A stretch of DNA of 64,000 nucleotides from Methylomarinum sp965277025 (lineage in GTDB: Bacteria > Pseudomonadota > Gammaproteobacteria > Methylococcales > Methylomonadaceae). Positions 1-8,925 of the stretch are shown here, one piece after another. The notes below the pieces were generated by a model that saw nothing but the letters and a program-made list of their open reading frames with translations, did no database searches and had not been told where the DNA came from. Position numbers and translations under genes: made by a program. Position 1 is the first letter of the stretch. Every line of letters starts with the position of its first letter. The stretch lies in contig OZ255706.1 in assembly GCA_965277025.1 (NCBI GenBank), forward strand, positions 2,604,001-2,668,000. The letters are read 5' to 3'.

Positions 1-945
1 GACATCATCAAGTTACCCCGTGGCGCCACCATTATTGATTTTGCTTACGCCGTTCATACCGATATCGGTAATGCCTGCATTTCCGCCCGTATCGATAAAA
101 AACTGGTGCCACTGCAAACACAGCTAGAAAACGGCATGACCGTTGAAGTCATCACCGCACCCTGGGCACGCCCGAATCCATTATGGCTAAATACAGTAGT
201 TACAGCCAAAGCGCGCAGCGGCATCCGTAATTACCTGAAAAACTTCAAACAACAAGAAGCCATTAACCTGGGCCGGCGTCTGCTGGAAAAAGAATTGCAT
301 GCCTCAGGCCTTAAGCTGGAAGATATTGAAAATGACCGCATACAGCAATTGCTGGAAACCTTGCAGATGAATTCGCTGGATGCGTTACTGGAAGATATCG
401 GCCTTGGCAACAAAATGCCTTTGCTGATAGCCAAACGCATCAGCCAGAATGATGTCACCGCCGCCGTCAAACTGGAAGACAATACCCAACATAACACCAC
501 CAACCCGTTGATAATCAAAGGTACCGAAGGCATGGTCGTCACTTTGGCGAAATGCTGCCATCCGATTCCCGGCGACCCGATTATCGGTTTTTTCAATCCT
601 GGCAAAGGTATCGTCGTGCACCATTCAGATTGCCGCAACAGTAACGATGTCAGAAAAAAACAAACCAGTTGGCTGGATGTCGAGTGGTGCCAGGAAACAG
701 AAGGTGAATTTCCGGCCGAAATCAAGATTGAACTGCTCAATCAGCGTGGCACGCTGGCCACCATCGCCACTACCATTTCCAGCATGGAATCCAATATCGA
801 AAATGTCACCATTCTCGTCCAGGACAAGGAGGTTTCCGTAGACCTGATAACACTGACGGTAAAAAACCGGGTGCATCTGGCCAACATTATCCGAAAATTG
901 AAAAAATTGAATATTGTTTTAAAAATAACCCGAATCAAAGCGTAA
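1..945 (+). CDS. spoT: Bifunctional (p)ppGpp synthetase/hydrolase SpoT, C-terminal part
   Basis: The reading frame is open from base 1, so the gene begins before the window. The visible 314 codons cover the end of the TGS domain (LPRGATIIDFAYAVHTDIG at the start), the helical linker, the Cys-containing CC motif (AKCCHPIPGD) and a C-terminal ACT domain from about codon 235. This is the regulatory half of RelA/SpoT proteins, which set (p)ppGpp levels in the stringent response. The catalytic HD and synthetase domains are out of view. SpoT rather than RelA is chosen because the CC motif and the neighbours ridA and recG fit the usual spoT neighbourhood. The stop lies 3 nt before ridA, so the two are probably cotranscribed. 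Confidence 0.9.
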   Translation, partial: DIIKLPRGATIIDFAYAVHTDIGNACISARIDKKLVPLQTQLENGMTVEVITAPWARPNPLWLNTVVTAKARSGIRNYLKNFKQQEAINLGRRLLEKELHASGLKLEDIENDRIQQLLETLQMNSLDALLEDIGLGNKMPLLIAKRISQNDVTAAVKLEDNTQHNTTNPLIIKGTEGMVVTLAKCCHPIPGDPIIGFFNPGKGIVVHHSDCRNSNDVRKKQTSWLDVEWCQETEGEFPAEIKIELLNQRGTLATIATTISSMESNIENVTILVQDKEVSVDLITLTVKNRVHLANIIRKLKKLNIVLKITRIKA

Positions 946-948
946 ACT

Positions 949-1347
949 ATGAACAAACACGTTATCTATACCAAACAGGCTCCTCAGGCAATCGGCACCT
1001 ATTCACAAGCCATCAAGGTGGACAGCACCGTTTATTTGTCGGGGCAGATTCCATTGGACCCTGAAACCATGGAAATCGTACCCGGCGACATTCGCGACCA
1101 CATTCGCCGCGTTTTCGATAACCTGAAAGCGGTCTGCGAAGCGGCTGGCGGCGATCTGAATGATATCGTCAAACTGAATGTCTATCTGACCGATCTAACC
1201 AACTTCCCTATCGTCAATGAGATCATGGGCGAATATTTTGAACAACCCTACCCTGCACGGGCCGCTGTTGGCGTTGCCGCCCTGCCAAAAGGCGTAGGCA
1301 TTGAAATGGATGCTGTAATGGAAATCCAGGAACCTTACAGTATTTAA
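949..1347 (+). CDS. ridA: RidA family enamine/imine deaminase
   Basis: A 132-residue protein of normal length for the YjgF/YER057c/UK114 family. It hydrolyses reactive 2-aminoacrylate and other enamines released by PLP enzymes such as threonine dehydratase. The family signatures are visible: the N-terminal APQAIGTYSQA segment, VYLSGQIPLDP, and the C-terminal PARAAVGVAALPKGVGIEMD containing the conserved arginine of the active site at a trimer interface. It is cytosolic. The ATG follows the spoT stop by 3 nt and recG starts 9 nt after its stop, which suggests one transcript. Confidence 0.95.
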   Translation: MNKHVIYTKQAPQAIGTYSQAIKVDSTVYLSGQIPLDPETMEIVPGDIRDHIRRVFDNLKAVCEAAGGDLNDIVKLNVYLTDLTNFPIVNEIMGEYFEQPYPARAAVGVAALPKGVGIEMDAVMEIQEPYSI

Positions 1348-1356
1348 ACAACACGA

Positions 1357-3408
1357 ATGGATATTTCCCGGCAACCGGTTTCCAATCTTAAAGGTATTGG
1401 CCCACAATCGGTTGCCAGACTGGATAAACTGGGTATCCATTATGTTCAGGATCTGCTATTTCATTTACCGCATCGTTATCTGGACAAAACCCGTTGCCAC
1501 CCGATCGCTTCTTTAACGGCAGGCCAAACCGTTTTAATCGCTGGCATTATCGAAGCTGCAACCGTCCTCCCGCATGGCAAGCGTCATTTAATCATCACCC
1601 TGAACGATGACACCGCCCAAATCAATTTACGTTTTTTCCACTACAGCGCCGCCCAGCTCAAACAATTAAAACCCGGCGTCTATCTCGCCTGCTTTGGGGA
1701 AATTCGTGCAGGATACCAGGGCCTGGAAATGACTCACCCCGAGTACTCTGTTTATCATTCGCAACAAGTACCGACAGAGGAGCGGCTGACGCCGGTTTAT
1801 CCCAGCACCGAAGGCTTGCGTCAAGCGACGTTGAGAAAAGCCATTCAGCAAGCCCTCGCATCACTGAACGATCAGCTTCAGGACTTTCTGCCCGACTCTG
1901 TCCGTGAGCGACATGGGTTTCCACCTCTGCAACAGGCACTGGAAACACTACATTCCCCCTTGCCCGCACAATTACAACAAAATACGGCGTTAAAACGGCT
2001 GGCTTTTGAGGAATTACTCGCCCATCATTTAAAAATGTTGCAAGGCAAACAACAATTAAAACAATGGCAGGCTCCGCTATTGACAGTGGACACCGCCTTG
2101 AAAAAGCAGTTTTTACAGCAGCTTCCCTTTCAACTGACAGCCGCTCAACAACGCGTCATTGCCGAAATCGAGCGCGATTGCCAACAAACACACCCCATGC
2201 TGCGACTGGTTCAAGGCGATGTTGGCTCCGGCAAAACCCTGGTCGCCGCCTGCGCTGCATTGATGGCCCATGCATCAAACTTTCAAACCGCTATCATGGC
2301 GCCAACAGAGCTGCTGGCAGAACAGCACTTGCGCAATTTCAGCCAATGGTTTTCCAGTTTAGGCCTTGAGCCTTTTTTCCTGAGTGGCCAGTTAAAAGGC
2401 AAAAAACGCCAGCAAACCCTGAAAGCCATACAACAAGGAGAGGCCAGCATTATCATTGGTACCCATGCTTTGTTCCAGGAACAAGTGGAGTTCGCCAGAC
2501 TCGGTTTGATTATCATTGACGAGCAACACCGTTTTGGCGTGCATCAACGCCTGGCATTACGGGAAAAAGCCCGCTCAACCGGCTTGAAACCTCACCAATT
2601 AGTCATGACTGCGACGCCAATCCCAAGAACCCTGGCGATGCTACAATACTCCGATCTGGATATTTCCGTTATCGACGAACTACCTCCTGGCCGTAAGCCC
2701 GTCACAACCCGCGTGCTCCCATCTTCCCGTCGTGACGAGGTCATTGACAGGATCCGCCAATGGGCCAAACAGAATCATCAAAGCTATTGGGTTTGTACCT
2801 TGATTGAAGAATCTGAGGCCTTACAATGTGAAGCGGCGGAAAAAACCGTAGAGTATCTGCAGCAAGCCCTGCCGGGGCTTCGCATCGCGTTGGTGCACGG
2901 CCGCCTGAAAGCCGCAGAAAAAGAACAAATCATGCATGATTTCAAGCAACATCACTATGATTTGCTGGTCGCAACCACTGTCATCGAGGTTGGCGTGGAT
3001 GTCCCTAATGCCAGTTTGATGATTATCGAAAATGCCGAACGGCTGGGACTGTCCCAACTACACCAATTACGCGGCCGGGTTGGACGAGGCAGCCAGGAAA
3101 GCTATTGCCTGCTGCTCTACCAGCCGCCACTTTCAGACACGGGCAAACAGCGCCTGGGTATTTTACGGGAAAGCAATGATGGCTTCGTTATCGCAGAAAA
3201 AGATCTGGCTATTCGTGGCCCCGGTGAAGTGCTTGGCACCCGGCAAACCGGCCAGATTCAGTTTAGAATTGCCGATTTAGGACGTGATCAGGATTTGCTG
3301 GATGCTGTGCAGCAGGCAGGTAATTACATCATTACACACCAGCCTGATTCGGTTGCTCCCTTGATTGAACGATGGCTCAGTCATCATAACCCTTATGCCG
3401 AGGTATAA
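1357..3408 (+). CDS. recG: ATP-dependent DNA helicase RecG
   Basis: 683 residues, the usual RecG length. An N-terminal wedge/OB region (NLKGIGPQSVARLDKLGI, then FHLPHRYLD) is followed by a superfamily 2 helicase core. Walker A (GDVGSGKT) is near residue 288, a DEQH-type Walker B (IIDEQHRFGVHQR) near 388, MTATPIPRTLA near 422, and motif VI (QLRGRVGRGSQESYCLL) near 572. The C-terminal TRB/wedge-contacting segment (GPGEVLGTRQTGQ) is present. RecG remodels stalled forks and Holliday junctions. Nothing appears broken. It sits in a tight + strand run between ridA and ubiC. Confidence 0.97.
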   Translation: MDISRQPVSNLKGIGPQSVARLDKLGIHYVQDLLFHLPHRYLDKTRCHPIASLTAGQTVLIAGIIEAATVLPHGKRHLIITLNDDTAQINLRFFHYSAAQLKQLKPGVYLACFGEIRAGYQGLEMTHPEYSVYHSQQVPTEERLTPVYPSTEGLRQATLRKAIQQALASLNDQLQDFLPDSVRERHGFPPLQQALETLHSPLPAQLQQNTALKRLAFEELLAHHLKMLQGKQQLKQWQAPLLTVDTALKKQFLQQLPFQLTAAQQRVIAEIERDCQQTHPMLRLVQGDVGSGKTLVAACAALMAHASNFQTAIMAPTELLAEQHLRNFSQWFSSLGLEPFFLSGQLKGKKRQQTLKAIQQGEASIIIGTHALFQEQVEFARLGLIIIDEQHRFGVHQRLALREKARSTGLKPHQLVMTATPIPRTLAMLQYSDLDISVIDELPPGRKPVTTRVLPSSRRDEVIDRIRQWAKQNHQSYWVCTLIEESEALQCEAAEKTVEYLQQALPGLRIALVHGRLKAAEKEQIMHDFKQHHYDLLVATTVIEVGVDVPNASLMIIENAERLGLSQLHQLRGRVGRGSQESYCLLLYQPPLSDTGKQRLGILRESNDGFVIAEKDLAIRGPGEVLGTRQTGQIQFRIADLGRDQDLLDAVQQAGNYIITHQPDSVAPLIERWLSHHNPYAEV

Positions 3409-3417
3409 ATAAACAAC

Positions 3418-4002
3418 GTGCCTTTTCGTAACAGCCTTTTATTATGCAAAGATCCGGTCTGGAAAGATAGCCGGCCGGATTTACGCCATCACCTTCCTGC
3501 CCAGGTAAAATCCTGGATTTATGAAAGCGGTTCGTTGACGCAACGCCTACGCAATCAATTTCCCGGCCAGGTAAGGGTCAAAATTCTGTTCCATCAATGG
3601 AAACCGGCCTTCCCGGGTGAATGCGCCCTGTTGCGGCTCGATCATCATCGTTACCAACTGGTGCGTGAAGTATTGTTGTTCGCCAATAACACCCCATTGA
3701 TTCTGGCGCGCACCATTTTGCCGGAAAAAACCATTAAAATCGCCAAACGCAATCTGTCGCACTTAGGCACACGCCCTTTGGGCGAAGTTATCTTTTCCTA
3801 TCCAAGCCTTGAGCGTGGCCAGCTGCAAATGAGTTCTGTTGCAACAAAATATTGGTCAAGTGCTTTGCAAACACAACTGGATTTGCCGGATAATATTTGG
3901 GGCAGGCGCACCATTTATCGGATACAAAAACATCCATTGCTGGTCAGTGAGTTCTTTTTACCTGGCGCCTTATCATTACCACAACCCGAGAAAAACCGAT
4001 GA
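3418..4002 (+). CDS. ubiC: Chorismate lyase UbiC
   Basis: 194 residues, starting at a GTG 9 nt after the recG stop. It resembles UbiC, which removes pyruvate from chorismate to give 4-hydroxybenzoate, the first committed step of ubiquinone synthesis. Visible family features are the W...SLTQRLR segment, ECALLRLDHHRYQLVREVLL with the active-site region, ARTILPE, LGTRPLGEVIF and a C-terminal WGRRTIYRI...LLVSEFFLP motif. The last 4 nt overlap the rraA start, implying translational coupling. No ubiA follows, although the two are commonly adjacent. Confidence 0.9.
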   Translation: MPFRNSLLLCKDPVWKDSRPDLRHHLPAQVKSWIYESGSLTQRLRNQFPGQVRVKILFHQWKPAFPGECALLRLDHHRYQLVREVLLFANNTPLILARTILPEKTIKIAKRNLSHLGTRPLGEVIFSYPSLERGQLQMSSVATKYWSSALQTQLDLPDNIWGRRTIYRIQKHPLLVSEFFLPGALSLPQPEKNR

Positions 4003-4487
4003 AAACTTTTGCCACAGCCGACCTTTGTGATCAATATTCTGAAGAAGAACTCTTCCAGATAGCTGAACCCTTGTTCAGACATTTTGGTCAACATGCCGCT
4101 TTCTGTGGCGCCATCACAACCTTGCGGGTTTATGAAGACAACACACTGGTCAGACAGGCACTGGAAGAAAAAGTAACCGACCGGGTACTGGTCATCGATG
4201 GCGGCGGCTCTCACCGCTGCGCCCTGTTAGGCGATGACCTGACGCAAAAAGCGTGTGAAAATGGCTGGCAAGGTATCATTGTGTATGGCTGTATTCGTGA
4301 CTCGGATCAGATCAACAGGCTCCCTATCGGCATACGGGCATTGAACACCCATCCGTTAAAAAGCCGCAAACACGGCCATGGCGAACGCGATGTCATGATC
4401 ACATTTGCCGGAATCAATTTCAGGAAAGATCATTGGCTGTATGCCGATAACGATGGAATCATCGTCTCCGACCATAAATTAGGGTAA
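3999..4487 (+). CDS. rraA: RraA-type regulator of RNase E / RraA-like aldolase-fold protein
   Basis: 162 residues with the signature VIDGGGSHRCALLGDDL and GIIVYGCIRDSDQI of the RraA family. In E. coli RraA binds RNase E and the DEAD-box helicases and slows mRNA decay; related proteins are 4-hydroxy-4-methyl-2-oxoglutarate/oxaloacetate aldolases. The sequence alone does not separate the two roles, but the length and the DGGGSHRCALLGDDL block match true RraA best. The start overlaps the ubiC stop (ATGA-type overlap), and it ends 36 nt before ispH. Confidence 0.9.
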   Translation: MKTFATADLCDQYSEEELFQIAEPLFRHFGQHAAFCGAITTLRVYEDNTLVRQALEEKVTDRVLVIDGGGSHRCALLGDDLTQKACENGWQGIIVYGCIRDSDQINRLPIGIRALNTHPLKSRKHGHGERDVMITFAGINFRKDHWLYADNDGIIVSDHKLG

Positions 4488-4523
4488 AATCATCCCAACT
4501 TAACCAAGTAAAAGACTCAAGAT

Positions 4524-5474
4524 ATGCAAATTATTCTCGCTAATCCTCGTGGTTTCTGTGCTGGCGTAGACCGCGCCATTGAAATCGTCGACCAGGCCAT
4601 TGAAACCTTTGGCGCCCCTATCTATGTTCGTCATGAGGTTGTTCATAACCGCACCGTCGTCGGTGGCCTGAAAGAAAAAGGCGCTATCTTCATTGAAGAT
4701 TTAAGCGATGTGCCGCTGGGTTCTTATTTGATTTTCAGCGCCCACGGTGTGTCGAAAAAAGTACAACAAGAAGCCAAGGATCGCAATTTGATTGTTTTTG
4801 ACGCAACCTGTCCGCTGGTTACCAAGGTTCATCTGCAAGTGGTCAAACACGCCAAACAGGACCGCGAAGTCATTTTGATCGGCCATGCCGGACACCCGGA
4901 AGTCGAAGGCACGATGGGGCAATATGAAAAATGTACGGAAAATGGCAATATCTATCTGGTAGAAACACCGGAAGACGTCAAAAACCTCAAGGTAAACAAC
5001 CCTGAAAACCTGGCTTATGTCACGCAAACGACCTTATCGATGACCGACACCCAAACCATGGTCGATGCGTTGAAAGAAACATTTCCAGCCATCCAGGAAC
5101 AGAAAAAAGACGATATCTGCTACGCCACGCAAAACCGTCAGGATGCCGTGCATGACCTGGCGGAAAAATCCGACCTGATACTCGTCGTTGGCTCGCCCAA
5201 CAGCTCAAACTCCAATCGTTTGCGTGAAATCGCCGAACAACTGGGAAAACCCGCCTATCTGATCGATACTTATAAAGACCTGGATCGCTCATGGCTGGAA
5301 GGGGTCGATGTGATCGGCGTCACCGCCGGTGCTTCCGCCCCTGAAATTCTGGTTCAGCAGGTAATCGAACAATTGAAAAAATGGGGTGGTGAGACAGTAA
5401 AAGAGAATGAGGGAATTGAAGAGAAAGTGGTCTTTTCGTTACCGAAAAACCTGAAAAAACATATCAACGCTTAA
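4524..5474 (+). CDS. ispH: 4-hydroxy-3-methylbut-2-enyl diphosphate reductase IspH (LytB)
   Basis: 316 residues. The three cysteines that hold the 4Fe-4S cluster are visible in their family contexts: NPRGFCAGVDRAIEIV at the N-terminus, DATCPLVTKVH near residue 96, and DDICYATQNRQDAV near residue 197. Also present are the HEVVHN histidine and VVGSPNSSNSNRLREIA substrate-binding segments. IspH performs the last step of the MEP isoprenoid pathway, making IPP and DMAPP. It is the last gene of this + strand core block; a palindromic MITE begins directly at its stop codon. Confidence 0.97.
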   Translation: MQIILANPRGFCAGVDRAIEIVDQAIETFGAPIYVRHEVVHNRTVVGGLKEKGAIFIEDLSDVPLGSYLIFSAHGVSKKVQQEAKDRNLIVFDATCPLVTKVHLQVVKHAKQDREVILIGHAGHPEVEGTMGQYEKCTENGNIYLVETPEDVKNLKVNNPENLAYVTQTTLSMTDTQTMVDALKETFPAIQEQKKDDICYATQNRQDAVHDLAEKSDLILVVGSPNSSNSNRLREIAEQLGKPAYLIDTYKDLDRSWLEGVDVIGVTAGASAPEILVQQVIEQLKKWGGETVKENEGIEEKVVFSLPKNLKKHINA

Positions 5475-5617
5475 GGAATCGCTGATTTATTCGCGATTCC
5501 AGTGGCGCATGGATGCGCCACCAAAATCGATGGCGACAAGCCATTGATTTTGTAAGCAAAGCGGAAATCGCATTTCCGCTTTGCGGGTGCTGACAAATCA
5601 AGGATGATTTGTTCAGA
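5475..5617. repeat. MITE-1 family palindromic repeat, copy A (inverted orientation)
   Basis: About 143 bp matching in reverse complement the repeats at 13592-13747, 25351-25507 and 61618-61740. It contains the same internal small palindromes (the GGAAATCGCATTTCC core, the CAAATCA...TGATTTG block) and terminal GGAATCGCTGA-type sequence. It carries no coding capacity. It starts at the ispH stop and may act as the ispH transcription end. Confidence 0.8.
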
Positions 5618-5666
5618 TGGAATGGACACCGCCTTCCCTTGACCGGCATCGATGTGCCATAGTTAA

Positions 5667-6301
5667 CAGGCTGTTGAAAAACGCCCCTATGCCTCCGGCT
5701 CCAGCCCTTCATTTCAAGCGAGTCTTCGATCTCGTGAAAGATTTTGGGACATCCGAGTCCCCAAAATCGACTCGATCTTCGACAACTCATTGGTGCCCCG
5801 GCCGTCCTGGTCACCCGGCGTTCCGCCACAACATCGCAAGCTCGTTGCGGCTACACACCGGCCTCCCATATGACTGGACGCCGCGTTCGGATGCTCCCTT
5901 GGGATCCCCTTTGGCGCCTTCGGCACGTCGGGTATCCCGTGTCGCCTCGCGGCTACCGGGGACTACCCGCCTTCGCTTCGCTCTCCATGGCGGGCAGCGA
6001 TTGACGCCCGGCCCCGTCGGGAATACAGGTCATCGAACTCCTCATCCAAAGTAGTCAATAGAATATCGACCAAATATCGTAGTTTGCGTAAAGGATGATC
6101 ACTCGGAATTCGCGATTCCAGTGTCCGATAACTGAATAATTCGTTTTGGGTATAATCAATGCCGCGCATAACAAATAAAAAATCGAGGAATATCAAATGG
6201 ATTGAATCATTTTACCATAAATAACAATTAGTTATGTAATCAAATGCCAATTATGGCAACGAAACAATGCGGCCTCCAGGTTGGATTAAATCAACAGCCT
6301 G
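5667..6301 (-). mobile_element. Internally deleted IS (IS5/IS1182-like ends) with non-coding filler
   Basis: The stretch is bounded by an 11-bp inverted repeat, CAGGCTGTTGA at 5667-5677 and TCAACAGCCTG at 6291-6301. Its right end holds the first ~58 codons of a transposase on the minus strand. The remainder, about 5690-5995, is GC-rich sequence of a different composition in which I see no gene. The most likely reading is an IS that lost most of its transposase and now holds unrelated DNA. The whole gap from ispH to the next IS has no intact gene. Confidence 0.6.
5996..6169 (-). pseudogene. Transposase N-terminal fragment (IS5/IS1182-like)
   Basis: The first 58 residues (MRGIDYTQNELFSYRTLESR, then RIPSDHPLRKLRYLVDILL and DDLYSRRGRASIA) match the start of IS1182/IS5-type transposases with a DUF772 region, in which RASIAPE normally leads into the catalytic part. 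Homology stops abruptly near 5996, where the composition changes. It is therefore a remnant without any DDE residues. Confidence 0.7.
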
Positions 6302-6488
6302 CTAAAGCCGGTTTATGAACATAGAAGTTACGCATTGACAGGCAATGTTAAACTATGGGTTTAAAAAATTCCAAAGTCAATGCAAGGCAAACCTTGATAA
6401 GAGAAATAACACGCCCCTCAACAGCCTGTTGTACATTACCCATGTATATTGGTTTTTTATTAAGTTAGAAGTTACGCATTGACAGGCA

Positions 6489-7574
6489 ATGTTAAACTAT
6501 GGGTTTAAAAAATCCCAAAGTCAATGCAAGGCAAACCTTGATAAGAGAAATAACACGCCCCTCAACAGCCTGCTGTACATTACCCATGTTTTATTAAGTG
6601 AGCCGAAACAAGCTAGTTGTCGACGATTAGGAGAAGTCATGTCAATATCACATGATAGCGTAAATCGATTTCTAAATCGGGAGCATTACACTGGGCGAGA
6701 TTTATACAATGAAGCCAGCGCAAGCCTGAATTTAAAGGGCGGAACCTTGAGTGTTGACGATAGTGTTCTTGATAAACCTTATAGCCAATATATGGCATAT
6801 GTCAGTTATTTTTGGTCGGGAAAACATCATAGAGCAGTCAAGGGAATCAATCTTGTCACGTTGTACTACACAGACATTCAAGGAAAACACCAACCACTGA
6901 ATTTCCGGGTGGTCGATAAGGCGGAAGGAAAGACAAAAAATGACTATTTTCAAGACATGCTGACCGAAGTATTAGCTTGGGGACTGGAACCTGGTTTTAT
7001 AACAGGAGATAGCTGGTACAGTTGCGTGGATAATCTTAAATTGATAAGAAATCATCAGACAGGATTATTCTTTGCAGTGGAAGGTAATCGATTAGTCTCT
7101 GTTGAAAAAGGTTCATGGGTTCAAGTCAGGCAATTAGAAATCCCGGAAGACGGCTTAATGGTTTGGCTCAAAAATTTTGGGTATGTGAAATTATTTCGGA
7201 CGACCTTGAAAGAACAAGTTCGCCATTACATAAGTTCACTACCTGATGAAGAAAAAACCGCTGTTTTTGACAAGAAAGCATTTACCGAACAACATGACAG
7301 GCATTGGCAGATTGAGCAATATCATCGGGCAATAAAGCAGGTGTGTAATATTGAGCGGTTCCAGGTTCGCAATAAAAGAGCAATAAATAATCATATTTTT
7401 TCTGCAATTTGTGGCTTTGTTCAATTACAAAAATTGAGCTTTGCAGACGTGATTAATAATTGCTATAGCGTACAGCGGAATTTATTCAACGATGTTATGG
7501 CTTCGTTTATCGACACCTTTATGCCAAATATGAATCATTTAAACCCAAAATTTCGATCTGTTGTCAATGCGTAA
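6489..7574 (+). CDS. DDE transposase of IS-B (IS4/IS701 superfamily)
   Basis: A DDE-type transposase: first Asp in LSVDDSVLDKPYS, second in TGDSWYSCVDNL, and Glu in HWQIEQYHRAIKQVCNIERF. The C-terminal half is full length. The family's natural start seems to be the ATG seen at 6442 and 22940 in sister copies. In IS-B a 10-nt deletion puts a stop right after that ATG, so the frame is instead open from an ATG at 6489, and the internal ATG at 6640 (MSISHDS) is another possibility. Activity is doubtful, both for this reason and because the right IS end is interrupted. Confidence 0.75.
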   Translation: MLNYGFKKSQSQCKANLDKRNNTPLNSLLYITHVLLSEPKQASCRRLGEVMSISHDSVNRFLNREHYTGRDLYNEASASLNLKGGTLSVDDSVLDKPYSQYMAYVSYFWSGKHHRAVKGINLVTLYYTDIQGKHQPLNFRVVDKAEGKTKNDYFQDMLTEVLAWGLEPGFITGDSWYSCVDNLKLIRNHQTGLFFAVEGNRLVSVEKGSWVQVRQLEIPEDGLMVWLKNFGYVKLFRTTLKEQVRHYISSLPDEEKTAVFDKKAFTEQHDRHWQIEQYHRAIKQVCNIERFQVRNKRAINNHIFSAICGFVQLQKLSFADVINNCYSVQRNLFNDVMASFIDTFMPNMNHLNPKFRSVVNA

Positions 7575-7618
7575 TATAGTGGACCCCGTAATCCGGACAA
7601 TAGTTTAAACTATGACTA

Positions 7619-7966
7619 TTGAAAAAAGAGGTACAAAAAATGAGCGAAAAAAAACGGAAAACCTTTAGCGGGGCGCAAAAGGCCAAAATCGCGCTGGAAG
7701 CGGTTAAGAACATCAAAACGATCAATGAGATTGCTCAAGAGAATGAAGTCCATCCATCTCAGGTAAGCCAATGGAAAAAGGAACTGTTGGCCAATGCGGG
7801 AAGCCTGTTTGAAGGCAAACGCGGGCCGAAAGCGGTGAAGGCGCAAGACAATCCGGACCGTCTGTACGCCAAAATCGGGCAGTTGAATATGGAACTGGAT
7901 TGGCTTAAAAAAAGTCCGGGATCAGCCTATGATCGCGCGTCAAAGCTGGGTGGATCAAAAAGATGA
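7619..7966 (+). CDS. IS3-family transposase OrfA (copy 1, altered end)
   Basis: An N-terminal helix-turn-helix DNA-binding protein of IS3 elements (KTFSGAQKAKIALEAVK, then NEIAQENEVHPSQVSQWKKE). In the intact copy the frame ends just after a run of eight A residues used for the -1 frameshift into orfB. Here the run is seven A, so the frame bypasses the normal stop and ends at 7966 with about 21 aberrant residues. Probable start ATG 7640 (MSEKKRK) after AGAGGTAC; 7619 is an earlier TTG. Confidence 0.8.
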   Translation: MKKEVQKMSEKKRKTFSGAQKAKIALEAVKNIKTINEIAQENEVHPSQVSQWKKELLANAGSLFEGKRGPKAVKAQDNPDRLYAKIGQLNMELDWLKKSPGSAYDRASKLGGSKR

Positions 7967-8848
7967 GTTGGCGTTAAGTCGGCAATGCCAGTTATTGAAC
8001 GTTACCCGCTCAGTAATCCATGAACAGAAAAAACGCCAACAACAGCCGGTGTCTGCTGAAGATCAGCAACTGTTGCGGTTGCTCGACGAAGAATATACCC
8101 GGCATCCTTTTTATGGCTCACGCCGTATGACAAAGTATTTACGCGGCCTTAACCATCAGGTCAACCGCAAACGGGTTCAGCGGCTGATGCGCATACTGGG
8201 GCTGGTCGGCATGGCGCCGGGCCCGAACACCAGTAAGCCGCATCCTGAGCATAAAGTCTATCCCTATCTGTTAAGAGGCGTCGAGGTGACACGCCCCAAC
8301 CAGGTTTGGAGTACCGACATCACCTATATCCGGCTGCCGCAAGGATTTGTTTATCTGGTGGCCATCATGGATTGGTGCAGCCGAAAAGTATTGGCATGGC
8401 AACTTTCCAATACCATGGACAGCGCGTTTTGCGTAAATTGTCTGGAGCAGGCCATCAAGACCTATGGCACACCGGAGATATTTAATACCGACCAGGCGCA
8501 CAGTTCACCAGCGCGGACTTCACCGGGGTATTGAGTCAGCATGGCGTGACCATCAGCATGGATGGCCGGGGACGGGCCCTGGACAATATCTTTGTTGAAC
8601 GACTCTGGCGCACAGTGAAATATGAAGAAGTTTATTTGAAGCAATACGGCAACCTGCAAGCACTGTCAGCGGGGTTGACGGACTACTTTGCCTTTTACAA
8701 CAGCGAACGACCGCATCAGTCGTTAGGCTATGAAACGCCAGACAGGGTTTATCAATTCGCCACGGGAGGTGGCGCTAAAATCGTGGATAAATATAATGCC
8801 GGCACTGCCAAGCAGACGCCGGGTGAAAATATGGGCCAGAGCCATTGA
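7929..8848 (+). pseudogene. IS3-family transposase OrfB, frameshifted
   Basis: The IS3 integrase domain is recognisable (VWSTDITYIRLPQGFVYLVA, LDNIFVERLWRTVKYEEVY, YNSERPHQSLGYETP). A missing G near 8494 shifts the frame just after FNTDQ, at the second catalytic Asp region. The protein is thus split at 8534 and continues in another frame from about 8500 to 8848. The sister copy on the minus strand at 23544-24464 is intact, which makes the lesion certain relative to that copy. Confidence 0.88.
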
Positions 8849-8925
8849 GCCTGACTGTTATGAGGGTTCTATCTTAAATTCTCTAATAATTTGTCTGGAC
8901 AATGGGGTCCACTTTATAACTTCTA

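Larger units (their letters stand above)
7575..8916 (+). mobile_element. IS3-family element, copy 1 (decayed)
   Basis: 1342 bp with ends TATAGTGGACCCC and GGGGTCCACTTTA, flanked by a 3-bp TAA duplication. Two overlapping frames (orfA, orfB) are arranged as in IS3 elements. Compared with copy 2 (23476-24819, 1344 bp) it has lost one A in the frameshift tract near 7917 and one G near 8494. Confidence 0.9.
6466..8925 (+). mobile_element. IS-B: second copy of the same IS, nested in IS-A and interrupted by IS3
   Basis: It starts with TAGAAGTTACGC at 6466 and ends GCGTAACTTCTA at 8925, flanked by TAAGT direct repeats. Its own right terminal repeat is split by the IS3 element at 7575-8916, with a 3-bp TAA duplication at 7572-7574 and 8917-8919. 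Relative to IS-A and IS-C it lacks 10 nt (ATATTGGTTT) near 6587, just after the presumed native start codon. Confidence 0.88.

Noticed and set aside
5690..5995. A + strand protein-coding gene in the GC-rich stretch (several overlapping open frames)
   Set aside because: The frames overlap one another, contain low-complexity Pro/Arg-rich sequence and have no recognisable domain or ribosome binding site.
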